Positions 34,501 to 45,844 of a stretch of DNA of 64,000 nt are shown piece after piece. The stretch lies in assembly GCA_031763025.1 (NCBI GenBank), contig JASSKH010000028.1:8633359-8697358 (forward strand), read 5' to 3'. The stretch is from Macrocystis pyrifera (Eukaryota; Sar; Phaeophyceae; Laminariales; Laminariaceae). Every line of letters begins with the position of its first letter. Position 1 is the first letter of the stretch. Made by a program: the position numbers and the translations under genes. The notes under the pieces were generated by a model, which was not told where the DNA came from, did not search any database, and saw only the letters and a list, made by a program, of their open reading frames with translations.

Positions 34501-35144
34501 AGGCATGCGTGCGCAACTCTAATTAGAGGATCCGTGGCCACGCAACAGTTTGAAGGCACGACAAGCCAGTGTGATAAGGACCCGTAGTCACAAGCCGAAT
34601 ACAGAAGGGTACCGTCAACGAAAACAACAGTCTATTTATTTACAGCAGCAGCCCAAAACAATAAAATAATAATGTTGCCTCCACAGTGACGTAATAATAC
34701 ACACCTTAGTGGATGAAGTACGTGCAGTACCATACCTGCTACTACTACTGCTGCTGCTGATAACCATACCACTATTATTACTATTCCATTTGCCACCTGA
34801 TAATGTTCAGTTCTTATTCGAACCATGCCATCCACAAACGAAAGGGGCACCAGAATCTAATTATTATTATTCGAAACATGGAAAAGGCTATCAATCAAAC
34901 CTGAATACTCGACAAAATTATACCAGTAATGCAGTGAATGACCCTACTGACCCCCAACCGATGTTTCACCTATCAAATTTGCAGGGGGACATTGACTTAC
35001 GCCTTACCAACCTAATCAAACCAAGTGACGAATGCATCCGAATTGTGCTCCCCTTTATGAAAATATCAATACACTCACAACAAAAAGATGCTAAGGCAAC
35101 GACCGGCCTACAAAATCCTCAAGGACTAAATTCTCATACTCATA
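34501..35144. other. No convincing gene
   Basis: A plus-strand open frame runs 34709-35488. Its second half is antisense to the endonuclease region of the retroelement below, and no domain is seen in its first half, so it is not called. Confidence 0.4.
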
Positions 35145-36143
35145 TTATTCCCCTTTCTGCGAAAAAGCCTTCTTCCGTTCAATTCTTATATTTCCCCACT
35201 CAGCATCTATGTGCCAACTCCATGCCATCTGCATCAGCCCCACCTCCCCTTTCCTCTCCACTCTCATCTCTTGACGGTCTCGTAATGCGAACTTGTATCG
35301 GTGACCTCGGCGTGAAATCGCAACCTGAGAGGTCACTGAAACTATCTGTAAAAGACATTCCCTGCAGACACCCTTCTCGGACATTGTCCCCCAATCTCTT
35401 CTTCCGACCACACTCGTCGCCAGCTGGTCGACGAATTCGATTGCTTCCCTTCCTAGACGCCCAAAGCTGTCCACCGCAAGGGTGGTGAGTTTATGGCTGC
35501 GCTCGTCGAGGGGCACTTGTCCAACGCGGGCGTAGTGGTTGCGCTTTCGAGTCTCGGAAGTTGAAGCAGCTGATCCGTCTTGGTCAGCACTGCCGCCACG
35601 CAGGTGAACCCTTGGGCGTCCGCGTAGGTGACGTCAAGTAGTATGCCCTTCTGCCGGAAGTCCGATGCCGACGCGTCTCGGAGGTCTCCCTTCTCGATGA
35701 CGATGTCCGTAAGTATGTTCCTGTCGGCGTTAAAGGGCGCGCCGCTTTCCATTTGATAACAGACGGACATCCGCTTCAGGAAGCGGAAAGTCGCGTGGAC
35801 CAACGGCTGGTGTTGGTTTACCTGCGCGCCTGTGCAGTGGCACCAACGTGCGATGATGCGTGTTGGCGTCCGCTGGACTACAGGCGGAGCACGTTGCCGT
35901 CAAGTGCTCCTCGATCCCCAAATATCGCCGCCCTGCGTTCAGGAACTCCTGGACTGGTATGATACGTTGAGCGTCCACCGCCCTCGCTCGTAACCACACT
36001 GCAGCTCCTGGTCTTGACTGGCTCCCGTTGCCTGGCCTTCGCGCATTTACGGGCTCATTCTCTCCGAAAGGGCCCACCCCCCCCGGTGGGCACGCATTAA
36101 TGGGGAGTCCGTGAAGAGATGTGACGTACCGGTTGTACCGCAT
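35145..36143 (-). pseudogene. Cys/His motif plus PD-(D/E)XK-like endonuclease region (copy B)
   Basis: Three overlapping frames. The first (36143-35730) holds TATCSACSPADANTHH, a C-x2-C then H-H motif. The second (35803-35453) holds VHATFRFLK, NADRNILTDIVIEKGDL and GILLDVTYADAQG. Its two separated acidic residues, TDIVI and LLDVTYAD, resemble a PD-(D/E)XK nuclease core that would nick the target; no K was confirmed in the second motif. The third (35516-35145) has SFGRLGREAIEFVDQLATS and QIVSVTSQVAISRRGHRYK, a conserved-looking tail. The nuclease role is inferred from motif order. Frameshifts separate all three. Confidence 0.55.
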
Positions 36144-36302
36144 CCGGTTGACCTTTTCCCCCAGTTTTTCCTGGGCGTTATGGGAATTGGTTGTCTATGC
36201 GTCGTGTGCTGCCAACACCCCTCGACCCGAATTTCCAGATGGGCTTATCTCCTCAGGTCGGAAAGCCCTGTCCCTCCAGCCCCGCGTCACTACTTCACCC
36301 AT

Positions 36303-37892
36303 CTACTCTTTCGTGATCCCGCCATCATCTCGGAGGCCTCGCACTCCCTCCCAAATGCTGGTCACCAGTTCTGAACCTGGTAGGTTCCTCCGCACCTTCT
36401 CCCCCAGACTGCCAGAAAGATCAGCCAGGACTGCGAGTAGCGTTTCCCCCAAGCTCCCCACCGATGCGGACATCCATTTCGCTTCTGCCATCGACATTCC
36501 GAACCTCCCGTCCCCCGTTGACAAAGCTGGCCTGCGAACATTGGTGGGGTAGCAGTGTAAGCCGCTCCGCCATGCACCCCTCCTCAAAGAACGACGATTC
36601 CTCCGCCGTTCCAGGAAGCTCAAGAAATTTTTCAAGCATCCACATTGCGCCATTATCTGTCCGTCGACAAGCTGGCAGGGACAGCTTTAGATCCATCACC
36701 CGCCCGACATACGCCGTTCGCTGCACCATAGAGCCGGTGGCTATGAGGTTGGTCGCTTGTTCATCCAGTATTCGTGGCAGCATCCGCGCGAGTTGTTCCG
36801 CCCTCCATGTCGTACGACCCCTATGGCGCTCTCTATCGCAAACTCGTCAGTGCCGACGGGTACCCGAACCACCTTTATCCCTCCATCGACACCAACTCCT
36901 GCCAAAAGTGATGTCTCTTCCGGCGTGGGCACGTGTCCCTTCGGAGCCAATATAACTGTCTTGTCCGTTCAGGTGTATGCCCCTCGCTGTCAACTCTCGC
37001 TCGAGGAAGGGCACCACTCCCACCGTTCCGGGTGATATATCTTGTCGGCCGCGATAGTGATGTCGAAGTATGCATAGGCTTCGACCCTCTGCGACTCGTA
37101 TTCCACCCGAACCCTCGTAGGCACCGGCCGCAGCGGCAGACGGAACAGAGCCGGTCCCAAAGCGTCTCCTTGTTGCACCCCACGGGAGCACTTAGTCCTT
37201 TCTCCCGAGTCCATCCGGAAGAACGCTGAGGCCGGTCTGCCGCACTGGGCTACAATACTCGTAAGCGTTGGCGTGCAAGCGGCCACCTGCTCGAGCTTGG
37301 GCTTCCGTAAGACCGAGCTGAACGCACTAGATGCGTCTGTCTGGATGATCCAGCTGCCTATCTCGTGATGTATTCGGGCATGTATCGCTGCATGCTCCTC
37401 TCCTCCCAACACCCCTACCCCATACTTCGTTGCTTCGGGATTGAGCTCCTATATACGCGGTCTCCACTCCCTTATAATCCCTGCCGCAATGTGGCACCTC
37501 CACGTCATCCTCACACAGACCGGGGGGCGTTCACTTCTTAGGGCCGTGAGGTTTGACAGCAGGAAGAGCTTCTAAACCTCTGGCGGGAAAGCGTCAGATT
37601 CATCCACCATCCCCCTGCAGAAGGCTTCGATGCCGGCGCCGAAGTGTTTTTGACCAAATTGAGCCCTGATGATGGACTGTAGGTGCGAAAAGGGCAGATG
37701 GTCACTCCCTGCTCCTGATAGTGCGTTGCGAGAGTTGATTACCTCGAAAGTCACCTGAGGGCTAAATTTCCCTTCGGGGCGCCACGTAGGGCCACTCCTT
37801 GCTTCTGATTCTGTCATACTTGCCACCCTAGCTGCCACCGCCGCTTCCTGAATGGAGTTTAGGTCTTCTTCCGGGAATTTCGCCTTCGCCAT
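36303..37892 (-). pseudogene. Non-LTR reverse transcriptase (copy B), broken
   Basis: The RT reads across frames: FEVINSRNALSGAGSDHLPF (near 37730), WIIQTDASSAFSSVLRKPK (motif A region, near 37350), RGVQQGDALGPALFRLPLRP (motif B, about 37190-37130) and VEAYAYFDITI (motif C, near 37075). Motif C expects YxDD, so the second Asp is lost. The thumb follows with GIKVVRVPVGTDEFAIESAI (36880-36830) and QRTAYVGRVMDLKLSLPACR. The VQQGD..GP..F pattern is shared with copy A at 21.6-22.6 kb. Inactive. Confidence 0.72.
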
Positions 37893-39374
37893 TGTCCATG
37901 TAGCCTCATTGCCGGGCGCGCGCAGTTCCGCTAGAATGGCCCGCGCTGCTATTTTTATCCCCCCTTGGTGCCGTTACGCTGATTCGGCCCTCTGAAACTT
38001 GCCCGCGTCCGTTGCTTCGCGTGCCGGCCTCCGGAGATGTGTCGCCGTGCCTTCGATGCATTCCATAAGTCATGGGAGGATGTACTCCATAGGTCATGGG
38101 AGAATCGTGTTCAGATCCCCGTTTTCAGCAGACTTGAACCTCGCCGTCCGACTCATTCGTCTGTCTTGAGAGTGCAGCAGGGCTGAGAGGATGTACTGCA
38201 GCTTGAGCGCACGCAAAAACGGAGTTCGGCGTGTTCGGGCTCCCGCTCCGGTGCGCCCCCGCGCTTGCTGCAGACGAGCGGCGCCTGTGTCCCCCTTCAC
38301 GCCTCCCCCGCCCCTACCTGCCACAAGCACGCATCTCGCATGGATGACGTAGTTCCCGTCCCCGCACGGTAGTCATACCACGCTGTGTCCCTGGTTAATC
38401 GCTGCGGTGCAGACCCCGCACGTTATGCGCGGCCAGGGAGGCATGCAGCCGCGCTCTTCCCTCCTGAGTCTCTGCAGCCCCCCCCACGTGCCCTTCTACC
38501 TGGGGGGTTCCCCTTCGGGCGGTCAGACCCGCTGACTTCCCCTGCCGGAGTTCTCCCTCCGGGTCCTCGCCTCTGCGGGCCCCGGTTGCCGTTCGTCGGG
38601 GGTGGAGCACTGCCCTCCCCTGAGACTCTGCATTCCCCGCCCCAGCCGGTACCTTTCCCGGCGCTGGCTGCTTGTGCCCCCCGTCCTCGCCCCGGAGATC
38701 TACCTTCCCCTCTCAGTCAGCCACCCACCCCGTTCCCCATCTGAAGCAGAAATCGTAGTTTCCGGTGCTACCGGAGCGGTCCCTAGTCACGTTCAGGCAA
38801 CCCCTGCGCTCCGTAGTTGTAACTGCGCATCCCTCTCCTCTCCAGCGGCTTGATTGCCTCTCGTGCTCCCTCTTGTCGTTCCTCCTTGGTCTCGAGGGTT
38901 TTCTGCTCAACTCAAGGGGCCTTGCTTCCTGCCGGGCAAGCTCAACGACCGGGAACCGAGGAAGTGCCCTCCTCCCGCTTATCGCTTATCGTGAGTCGAT
39001 ACACCATTTCGTCAAGCACTCATCCCAAACAGAGTCCGGGTGTACAAGGACCTTTTGAACGCGGGGGCGATATAGAGCCGTCTTCCCTGAAGACTCAAAA
39101 CAACGTTTGGGCACGGACGTTGTTTGCACGGATCAGTTGGCGGTAGCGGTCAACGACTTGTGTCCAGCCTAGTGGGCGAGGGCGCTTAGTGTAAGCTCCT
39201 GAAGGTAGACCTAAGGTATCACAAAACAGGGTACACAGGAGGAACGATGCTACTTCACAATGTCCCTGGGCTCACAATATATCCTCAAACTTGTTGTATA
39301 CACCGGTGCTTTGGTACTCGGTCTGGTCCACCTGCGGGGATCCCCGATCGACTATTGTCGAGAACCACAGGGCC

Positions 39375-40103
39375 TCACACGTCCTCCACCACCTCCGATC
39401 TGCATCTTGCTCGGTCCCGGGTATTGCTCGGGCAAGTTCGGCTGGATGGGGAGTGCTCGGGCAAGTCTGATTGGCACTCGAGGCAAAACCGCGGGTCTGC
39501 GTCCCCGGGTGCAATACGACCTGCGCGTTCCAGCATGCAACGGCCTTGTACCCGCCCTCCATGGTTGCATGGGATTTGTATCGGTGCGTTTATGCCCCCC
39601 AGACCGTTAATTGGGTCATGCAGGGCCCATTCGCAGTAAGAGCATGGCTCGTCCCCCACCTCTATTACCGGTTTGACTCGGAATCGCCAGCCTCCATCTC
39701 GTGCGTCCTCTTCGTCCCCTGCCCCTGACGGCACGTCCTCCCAAAGTCGTGCTATGCGAAGCTGTTGGTCGCCGCCCCCACTGACAGCGCCGTCGATCCT
39801 CATATAGAGCCGCGTTAGGACGTCCACCAGGTGGACTGCGCCTCGCCTGGGCCGTCCGGCCTCCCCCACCACTTCGACCCCGAACCTGTCCTCGCCCGCA
39901 TCACCCGCTCCCTCGGCGGTGATCAACGCGCATCTTGGATGGACTGCCCAGTCCGCGAAGGTGAACTTGTCACGTGTCTCCATGTTCTGACCACACGCCC
40001 CACATGGCAGTCGTACGTACTGATGCGGAGCAGACGCACAGCGCCCGTCCTCGTACGCGTCCGCCTCCCTTTGCGTCGTTGCAGCTCGTGTCAAGGCTGC
40101 CAT
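39375..40103 (-). CDS. Zinc-finger ORF upstream of RT (element copy B)
   Basis: A 242-residue open frame. The first zinc-binding pattern is C34-x2-C37 with H55-x2-C58. A second, RING-like pattern is C154-x2-C157, C179-x-H181, C189, C207-x2-C210. One ligand expected of a classical RING is not visible, so it is RING-like rather than RING. It lies upstream of the RT on the same strand, a position typical of a nucleic-acid-binding ORF1 or an N-terminal extension. Whether it is translated separately cannot be told. It could also be an unrelated host exon. Confidence 0.5.
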   Translation of the reverse strand: MAALTRAATTQREADAYEDGRCASAPHQYVRLPCGACGQNMETRDKFTFADWAVHPRCALITAEGAGDAGEDRFGVEVVGEAGRPRRGAVHLVDVLTRLYMRIDGAVSGGGDQQLRIARLWEDVPSGAGDEEDARDGGWRFRVKPVIEVGDEPCSYCEWALHDPINGLGGINAPIQIPCNHGGRVQGRCMLERAGRIAPGDADPRFCLECQSDLPEHSPSSRTCPSNTRDRARCRSEVVEDV

Positions 40104-41017
40104 TTCCTCGGCCGTGGTCGCCTTCGGAAAGAGTCCTTGAGCTTTTACAACCCTTCCCGTACACTGACTCTGTCCGCAAGGCTCGAGGCGTTCAAAGTGG
40201 TGTGTATCTGGGCCACGAGGGGACCCAAGATAATGTGTCGTCGTCCCGAGTGTGAGGCAGGGTTCGGGTAAGTGAATGTGGTCGATCCGGTTCTGCCATG
40301 AGCTGAGTCTTCCACGAACCCAAGCGCGCAGCGGAGGTGCAAGAAATATGAATAGGCCACCCGCACATGGGTCCGGTCCTCCACCACTCTGTTGAATATA
40401 CTGCAGATAACGCGACTACCCCTTGCTGCATCCCCTCCCGCGGCAGACCTCGCCCTTTGTGCTGTTCTCTTCTCCCGTGGCCGTTGGTAACGGCGCCGTC
40501 ATCACCTCATCGTTGTGCTCCTGCAGCCCTCGTCGGTCAGACTGTTGTTGTTGTTGTTGTTGTTGCTGTTTTCTTCACATTAAACCATTCTTTCTACCCG
40601 TCGATATCCAGCACAACCAGTGTCCTTGCCGATTCTTCAATCCTAGAGAGATGCAAGTTCTGTGGTCACAAAGCTACGCCACAGAGGTTTTACGTTGCCA
40701 GGTATGCAGTAAGCACAGAGGGCAATGCAACGCCATGTCATCATACTGGATACGACAAGCACGACATACGCATTCCATAAAGAGAGAAACGAAATGAAAC
40801 AGAGAAAAAAAACAAAAACAAAGAAGACTGGCCTACCGTTGCGGTCGCCCTACACGTGGGCACCACATGTCAGTTTCGGCCCTAACGAGGAGAGCACAAA
40901 AAAATACGGTAGCTGGAGACTGTAAGTGCAACATTCCAGGTGTACCTCTGGACCACCCAGCGCTTTGTGGCACACGTTGCATTGTTCATCTTCTCCCTTG
41001 CACGTCTACCGTGGACC
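40104..41017. other. No gene; contains dispersed repeat
   Basis: Includes a (TTG)n run at about 40543-40567 and the dispersed repeat at 40570-40790. No coding call. Confidence 0.4.
40570..40790 (+). repeat. Dispersed repeat, copy 1
   Basis: Matches 63719-63995 in direct orientation. Blocks are TTCTTCACATTAAACCATTC, CCCGTCGATATCCAGCA, CTGTGGTCACA, and a purine-rich end around CATAAAGAGAGAAACGAAAT. Both copies follow a TG-type microsatellite. The class is unknown; an LTR or SINE is possible. Confidence 0.72.
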
Positions 41018-41911
41018 TCATGGTGGGGGCGATGGTGGTCGGGGTGGCGGCTGCGCCGATACGGCCGCAGGCACGGTTTCCGTGCCTGTCTCCGTCGTTG
41101 GTGCCCGAGGTGGCGACCGCAATTGCGGCGATGTCGGCGACGATCCCGTCAGCTGTGTCGATAACGGCGCGGGAAGAGATGTCGGCGACGACACCGATAG
41201 CAGGGTCGGCGGAGGTGCCGGCGACGTCGTCGGCGAAGATGTCTGTGCCGAAGCCACCGGTAGTACCTGCGGTAGTGTTTTTAATAGTGGCCGCACCTGC
41301 AGCGAGGTCGACGACTGCATCGACTGGGACGGTTGAGGCGGTGGGACCAAGTCCGGAGTCAGGATTAGCGGTGGGGGACGCGCGATCCTCAGTGCCGAGA
41401 GTGGCTCCCGCGGTGACGATGAAAGTGATTTGGAGGACGGTGACGAATCAAGAGGTAGCAGTGGTGTGCCTCTATGAGTATGAGCATGTGACAGCCTCTC
41501 CGAAACCTGTGGCTGTTGTGATGACGATGACTGCAGCGGTGGTGTTGGCGACGGTGGCGGCTGCGCCGGCCCCTCTCCTTCCACAGGCGGCGTATGGTTC
41601 TGCTTCTGCGCCACCGTCTCTGTGGTGCCCGCTGATGTGGCAGGCGGCAAATCATCCGAAGGTCCACTTGCGGGCGGCAAGGCTCCCTTCGGCGACGAAG
41701 TTGATGGCGCGACGCTTTTCTCCCTTGGAGACTGCGGCACCAAAATTGACGAAGGTGGTGGGACAGGTGTGACCGAAGGTGGCGGCGTATGCCTCTGAAG
41801 CGGCGGCGTCCCCCAAGGTGGCAAAACCAACAGTCGAACTACAAATACGGGGTGGGTCGATATCTGCGGATCTGAAGGGGATATCATAGCGCGGTGTAGT
41901 TCGTGGTGCAA
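41018..41911 (-). CDS. Proline/serine-rich open frame, doubtful
   Basis: A 297-residue minus-strand frame rich in Pro, Ser and Thr (for example TPPPSVTPVPPPSS). The opposite strand is also open for 301 residues because the composition is skewed. It lies downstream of the gypsy integrase/chromodomain remnant on the same strand, so it may be an extended tail of that element. It has no domain and could be non-coding. Confidence 0.3.
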   Translation of the reverse strand: MHHELHRAMISPSDPQISTHPVFVVRLLVLPPWGTPPLQRHTPPPSVTPVPPPSSILVPQSPREKSVAPSTSSPKGALPPASGPSDDLPPATSAGTTETVAQKQNHTPPVEGEGPAQPPPSPTPPLQSSSSQQPQVSERLSHAHTHRGTPLLPLDSSPSSKSLSSSPREPLSALRIARPPPLILTPDLVPPPQPSQSMQSSTSLQVRPLLKTLPQVLPVASAQTSSPTTSPAPPPTLLSVSSPTSLPAPLSTQLTGSSPTSPQLRSPPRAPTTETGTETVPAAVSAQPPPRPPSPPP

Positions 41912-42609
41912 GCTAATGAGATAAAAATAAAAAGAGCAGACAGGTCGGCACTTTCGTTCTAATGTTTTCGAACTATAATACTAGAGAAAAACCATACGGG
42001 AGCAAACAAAGAAACACACAGAAAGAAGCATACAAAATACCTGTTATCGTGTTTTGGAGAATAGAAGACCGTTTGGAAGCAAAAACGGGGTCTACGATCA
42101 AACCATGAATTGCGTGGCTTGCTACAAAAACAGAGACAGGCGAAATCCTACGTGCGAAGCATATCTAACATACGATACCATTGCGGCAAAAAGAAAAAAA
42201 ACGTAGAAACAAGTCAAGGAACACAGCAACAACAATACAACAAAGTCAGCCACCCAGTGACTTCTGAAGGCTGGCTAAAGGGGCCAAGAAGGGGACTAAG
42301 GAGACCAACAGAGAGCCCCACAGAATGCGTCAGAAATCCGCAACACATTGTCAGCCACAACCCCTCCGGTTTAAACGACGTTGGAGGCACCAGGATCCGT
42401 AGATGTCGTCGAGTGGAGCAGTGTATATAGGATGGCGGTAGAAGGCCGATCTGGCTTAGCCGAAGGGTTCGCGCGACGAGGCCGTATCCTGGGGCGAGGA
42501 AAGTTTCGCCCCCGAGACCGCGATGCGTTTTCGAGGACGACGGGTCCGATGCACCTCTGGCGGTATGGGCGGTTAGTTTGGCGGTGTTATTTTGCGCTGG
42601 CGTGCCTGA

Positions 42610-42933
42610 TCAGTGTAGGAAGATGTCGAGTCCGAAGTGTTGTATACTCAATCGAGCTCTTAAGAAGGGCTGAGGAGTCCGTTCGGCCCAGTGAGTTTCG
42701 TATTTCCCAGCGATGGTATCACCCCGACCATGGATGAGGTGGTGACACGTGATCGGCTCGACCTCGGGGCATGCCGGTGGCAATGGGATGCCGTCGAGGG
42801 TGACGTACCGTAGTACGGGAAGGGCTTGGTAACGAATGAGCTGAAGACGTTTGGTGACGTGGGCCGGAAGGTACTCGGACATGTCGTGCATGTCGTCGGG
42901 GTTTCGTTCGGCAAGACTTGCATCGAACAACAT
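42610..42933 (-). pseudogene. Gypsy chromodomain-like tail
   Basis: SEYLPAHVTKRLQLIRYQ, then VEPITCHHLIHGRGDTIAG and KYETHWAERTPQ resemble the chromodomain-like end of chromovirus integrases (V.~I..H......Y.v.W). Such domains direct integration to particular chromatin. The fit is by eye only. Confidence 0.5.
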
Positions 42934-43166
42934 AAACGCGGCGGTTGGAGTCCCCCCCGTCCCGGCATGTCGGAAGGGAGGTCGAGGTAGATGAGTTTAT
43001 CGTGAAGAGAATGACCGTTGAGGGTATCGGAGGCCAACGCCCACGCCGGGCCCACTGCAAAAAATAATGAAAGAACAATTCCAGTTGAGAGAGAGTTAGT
43101 TTTGAGCACGGCGGCGTAGGTGCCTTCCTTGGCGCTTTGGCGAATGGTGGCAGCGGGGTCGTAGAT

Positions 43167-44239
43167 CTACACCCAACCGCCGATCGCGAATGGAGGAAAT
43201 TGGCAGAGGGCGTCCGTGATGGGGGCGCGACGACGCTCTATGCATGGGGCGGTGACGGCGTGATGTTCGTGGACGATGCAATAGGAGTGTTGATGGTGGC
43301 CGGTGGCGAGGTCGCAGCAGGCTAGTTGGTCACGGTCCGAGTTTTGATGTCCTGAAATGGTGGAGAGATCGAAGGCGGTGAGGGGTAGACGAGGGAGGTG
43401 GCCCATGTGTACCTCAATGGGGGCAAGCCCTGTATTGGCGCCGATGGAGTTGCTTCAAGCGCTCTCGACAGACGGAAGCTGCATGTCCAAGTTGGTTAAT
43501 TTTTCGTTGACCACCATGGCGAGCATCTCGGCCATCGTGTGATTGATGCGATCGATACTGCCGTGGGTGCTTGGATGGTAGGAGCTGGTGGTAATTTTGT
43601 TCGTGCGGAGGCGTGCATAGACGGCGCGGGAGATCTTGGAGAAAACCTGTAGTCCATTGTCGGAGAGGCGTGTTACCGGGCATGTGGGCGTCAGGGGACA
43701 TCATGAGTTAATCCCCGGGTTTCCCAGGTGGATACGAGCAAAGCGGGGATTACGGATAGTGTTGCCCTGACTGACCACAGGCATCCCCAGAGAGAGGTGT
43801 AGCGGTCGATGAGGATGATCGCGTATCGGATGTGGTGACCTCAATCTCGGCCAAGGCGTACATGTCGGTGCTGCGGCTGAAACGATCCGTCGGAATAAGA
43901 TTGTAGGCGTATTGCCGTGATGTTGATGGATTGAGGCTCAAAGCGGTCGACACTGACGAGGATGTCGTTTGGTAATGGCAGAGAAAGATTAGGCCAGCGC
44001 ATTATTAGGCGTCGAATCTTGCGCGCCTGGCACTCGAGCAGTGGCAGAACCACCCGCGAGTGGACATGTCCATGCCGATCTATAAAAAAAAAAAACGCAT
44101 GAGGATGCTGAGCGTGCGATAATACACCCATGTGATAGAACGTGGTGGTGTTGCACGTGTGCAGAACCCACGGGCGTATCAACATTGAAGGAGGCGCGCG
44201 TAAGTTCGTCGGCGGGTGAAGGCCGGGCCTTGTCGGCAT
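43167..44239 (-). pseudogene. Gypsy integrase, frameshifted
   Basis: Broken frames carry an N-terminal zinc-binding-like segment (VLHTCNTTTFYHMGVLSHAQ, then LLECQARK). The catalytic core follows: VSVDRFEP (first Asp) near 43950, LSDNGLQ (second Asp) near 43665, and YHPSTHGSIDRINHT near 43570, where the third acidic residue, normally Glu, is Asp. It then reads MAEMLAMVVNEKLTNLDMQL and GLAPIEVHMGHLPRLPLTAF (about 43435-43375). The chemistry would be strand transfer of retroelement DNA. Stops, frame changes and the E-to-D change argue it is dead. Confidence 0.72.
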
Positions 44240-44303
44240 GTTGTGATGTAGGCGTAGGTGGTCGGTAAACCAGAAGGACGGCGTCGTCGTCGGTGGTGTG
44301 GAG

Positions 44304-44812
44304 TTAGTTGGTATTTTGTGGAGAGGGCAAGGGCCTCCAAAAGAAACGGGTGGCAGGACTAGGGAATGGCGGCCAAGAGGCCGTCCGGCGGCGGAAAGGG
44401 AAGTCCAGGGCTAGAAATCGAATGGTGGCGGAGCAAAGAGGATCGGTGTGTTGTTCGCGCGCCCACTCTGTGCAGGTGTAGTGCTCAACGTAGGAACGGA
44501 GATAAGGACCGTCGTCAGGCTCAACGATGCACTCTGGAAGTCTAAGCATAGAAGGCGATGAAGTTCGTGCAGACGATATTGGTCTTGAGACGGGGGGCTC
44601 CACCATAGGGGGAAGGTCGCGTCAGGAGCGATTGGAGGTGACGGAGGGTTTTGTGAGGCGCGGGTATGAGAAGTACTCGGTCGTTGGGGGCGCAGCAAGG
44701 GTCTGACCCGAGGGATAGGCGGGCGACGGTGAAGTGTGAATGGTCTTGGATAACACGATAGCGGAAATTCGACTGTCACAACCCTAGCCTGCAGGCGTCC
44801 GCGGGCTTCCAA
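44304..44812 (-). pseudogene. Gypsy spacer block between RNase H and integrase
   Basis: The Pro/Arg-rich frame ends in IVEPDDGPYLRSYVEHYTCT, matching VVEPDDDPYLLACVEHYTFK in the plus-strand gypsy fragment near 9889-9950. The block is of unknown function but conserved between the two copies. Confidence 0.6.
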
Positions 44813-45108
44813 CGACTACGGCAAAGCGATGGCGGGCCCAATATCAAATCAGGCCTGGCGAAAGAAGAGAAGCGGTCGGATCCGAGAGGTCTGCAGTGGG
44901 CGATGGGGAAACGACGAGCGGCCTGTAAGCCAAGCCAGGAGGAGCGCCAGCGGTCACGGCGGCTTTCTCGGAGCTGGAATACGGTTCGGTGGCGGAGTCT
45001 TGAGCAGAATGTGGGTTGAGGAAAACGCCGAAAGGCGACTCGGCGGCGGGGTCTTGTGCAGAGAGTGGTGGCGGCGGGAACGTTGCGAAGCGAGTCGGTG
45101 GCCGGGTC

Positions 45109-45724
45109 TTACAAAATGTGGCGACGTACACGCTGCAAAGTGATTTGGCGGCGGTCATGAGAAAAACGTCGGTCGACGGGAATGCTGCTAGGCAATTTGG
45201 CGGCCAACTCTTGAGCAGAATGCGGACCTGCAGAAAAACTGCAGGGCAACTCGGCGGCGGCGTCTTCAGCGGATTGTCGGTCGTCGGAAACGCTGCAAGG
45301 CGATTCGGCGGCGATGTATTGAGCAGAAATCATGGCGACGAAGGGGTTGGGTGGGCGGAGGCGACCAATGATGTCCTTCCGTGGCCCGTGGCGACGAAAG
45401 TCACGAACGTCTTGGTCAGTAAAAGGAAGCGGCGGAAAGGAACCGATTGGGCTGGATGAAGGCGGGACGAGTCCATCACTCAAGCCGATACCCGGCTTGG
45501 AAGGCTTGCGTGGATAGAAACCACAGGCTCGGATGAAGTAGATACCCACGGTGTCGGCGCTGGTAAGGCGGCCGGGTTCGGTGCGCTCGAAGTCGATGGC
45601 TGGTTGAGGGAGGCGGGAGAGGATTTGAGCATTGCCGTTGGCCGAGCCTTGACGATAATCCAAACTGCAGGGAAGAAGATTTCCAAGCATGGCCGAACGC
45701 GGATGTTGTGTTCGCCAACCTCAC
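45109..45724 (-). pseudogene. Gypsy RNase H end and linker
   Basis: LDYRQGSANGNAQILSRLPQ is the RNase H C-terminus with the usual AD changed to AQ. It is followed by SADTVGIYFIRACGF, PGIGLSDGLVPPSSSPIG and LPFTDQDVRDFRRHGPRK. These match the plus-strand fragments at 8155-8466 and 9309 onward. Confidence 0.72.
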
Positions 45725-45844
45725 GATGTTCTCGACAGCTTCGTTGTCAGATTAGAGGAAGAATGCGGTGGACCAGAGGTGATCGCGAGAAGCGTTTGAT
45801 GGCCCGAAACGACGCTGCCAGCTTCGAGGTTGAGGGAAAAAAAA

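Larger units (their letters stand above)
35145..40103 (-). mobile_element. Decayed non-LTR retroelement (copy B): ORF1, RT, endonuclease
   Basis: A roughly 5-kb minus-strand element reconstructed from several broken frames in one order: zinc-finger ORF (40103-39375), poorly recognised linker (39374-37893), RT (37892-36303), Cys/His motif and restriction-like-endonuclease-like domain (36143-35145). RT followed by a Cys/His motif and a PD-(D/E)XK-type domain is the plan of early non-LTR elements (R2, R4, CRE, NeSL groups). Assignment to a clade is not attempted. Stops and frame changes make it inactive. Confidence 0.65.
42450..45740 (-). mobile_element. Decayed Ty3/gypsy retrotransposon, 5' part missing
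   Basis: Minus-strand order: RNase H end, proline-rich spacer, conserved VEPDDGPYL block, integrase, chromodomain-like tail. RT and gag are missing. At the 5' side the element is cut at about 45740, next to a dispersed repeat (45845-46001). No LTR pair was identified. Related gypsy fragments occur on the plus strand at 8.2-10.0 kb. Confidence 0.72.

Noticed and set aside
34709..35488. 259-residue plus-strand protein with hydrophobic N-terminus
   Set aside because: The Leu run comes from a CTA/CTG repeat and the second half is antisense to the retroelement endonuclease region.
40867..41772. 301-residue Ala/Val-rich plus-strand protein
   Set aside because: Both strands are open owing to GC-skewed triplets, and no domain is seen; the minus-strand Pro-rich frame is slightly more plausible but also doubtful.
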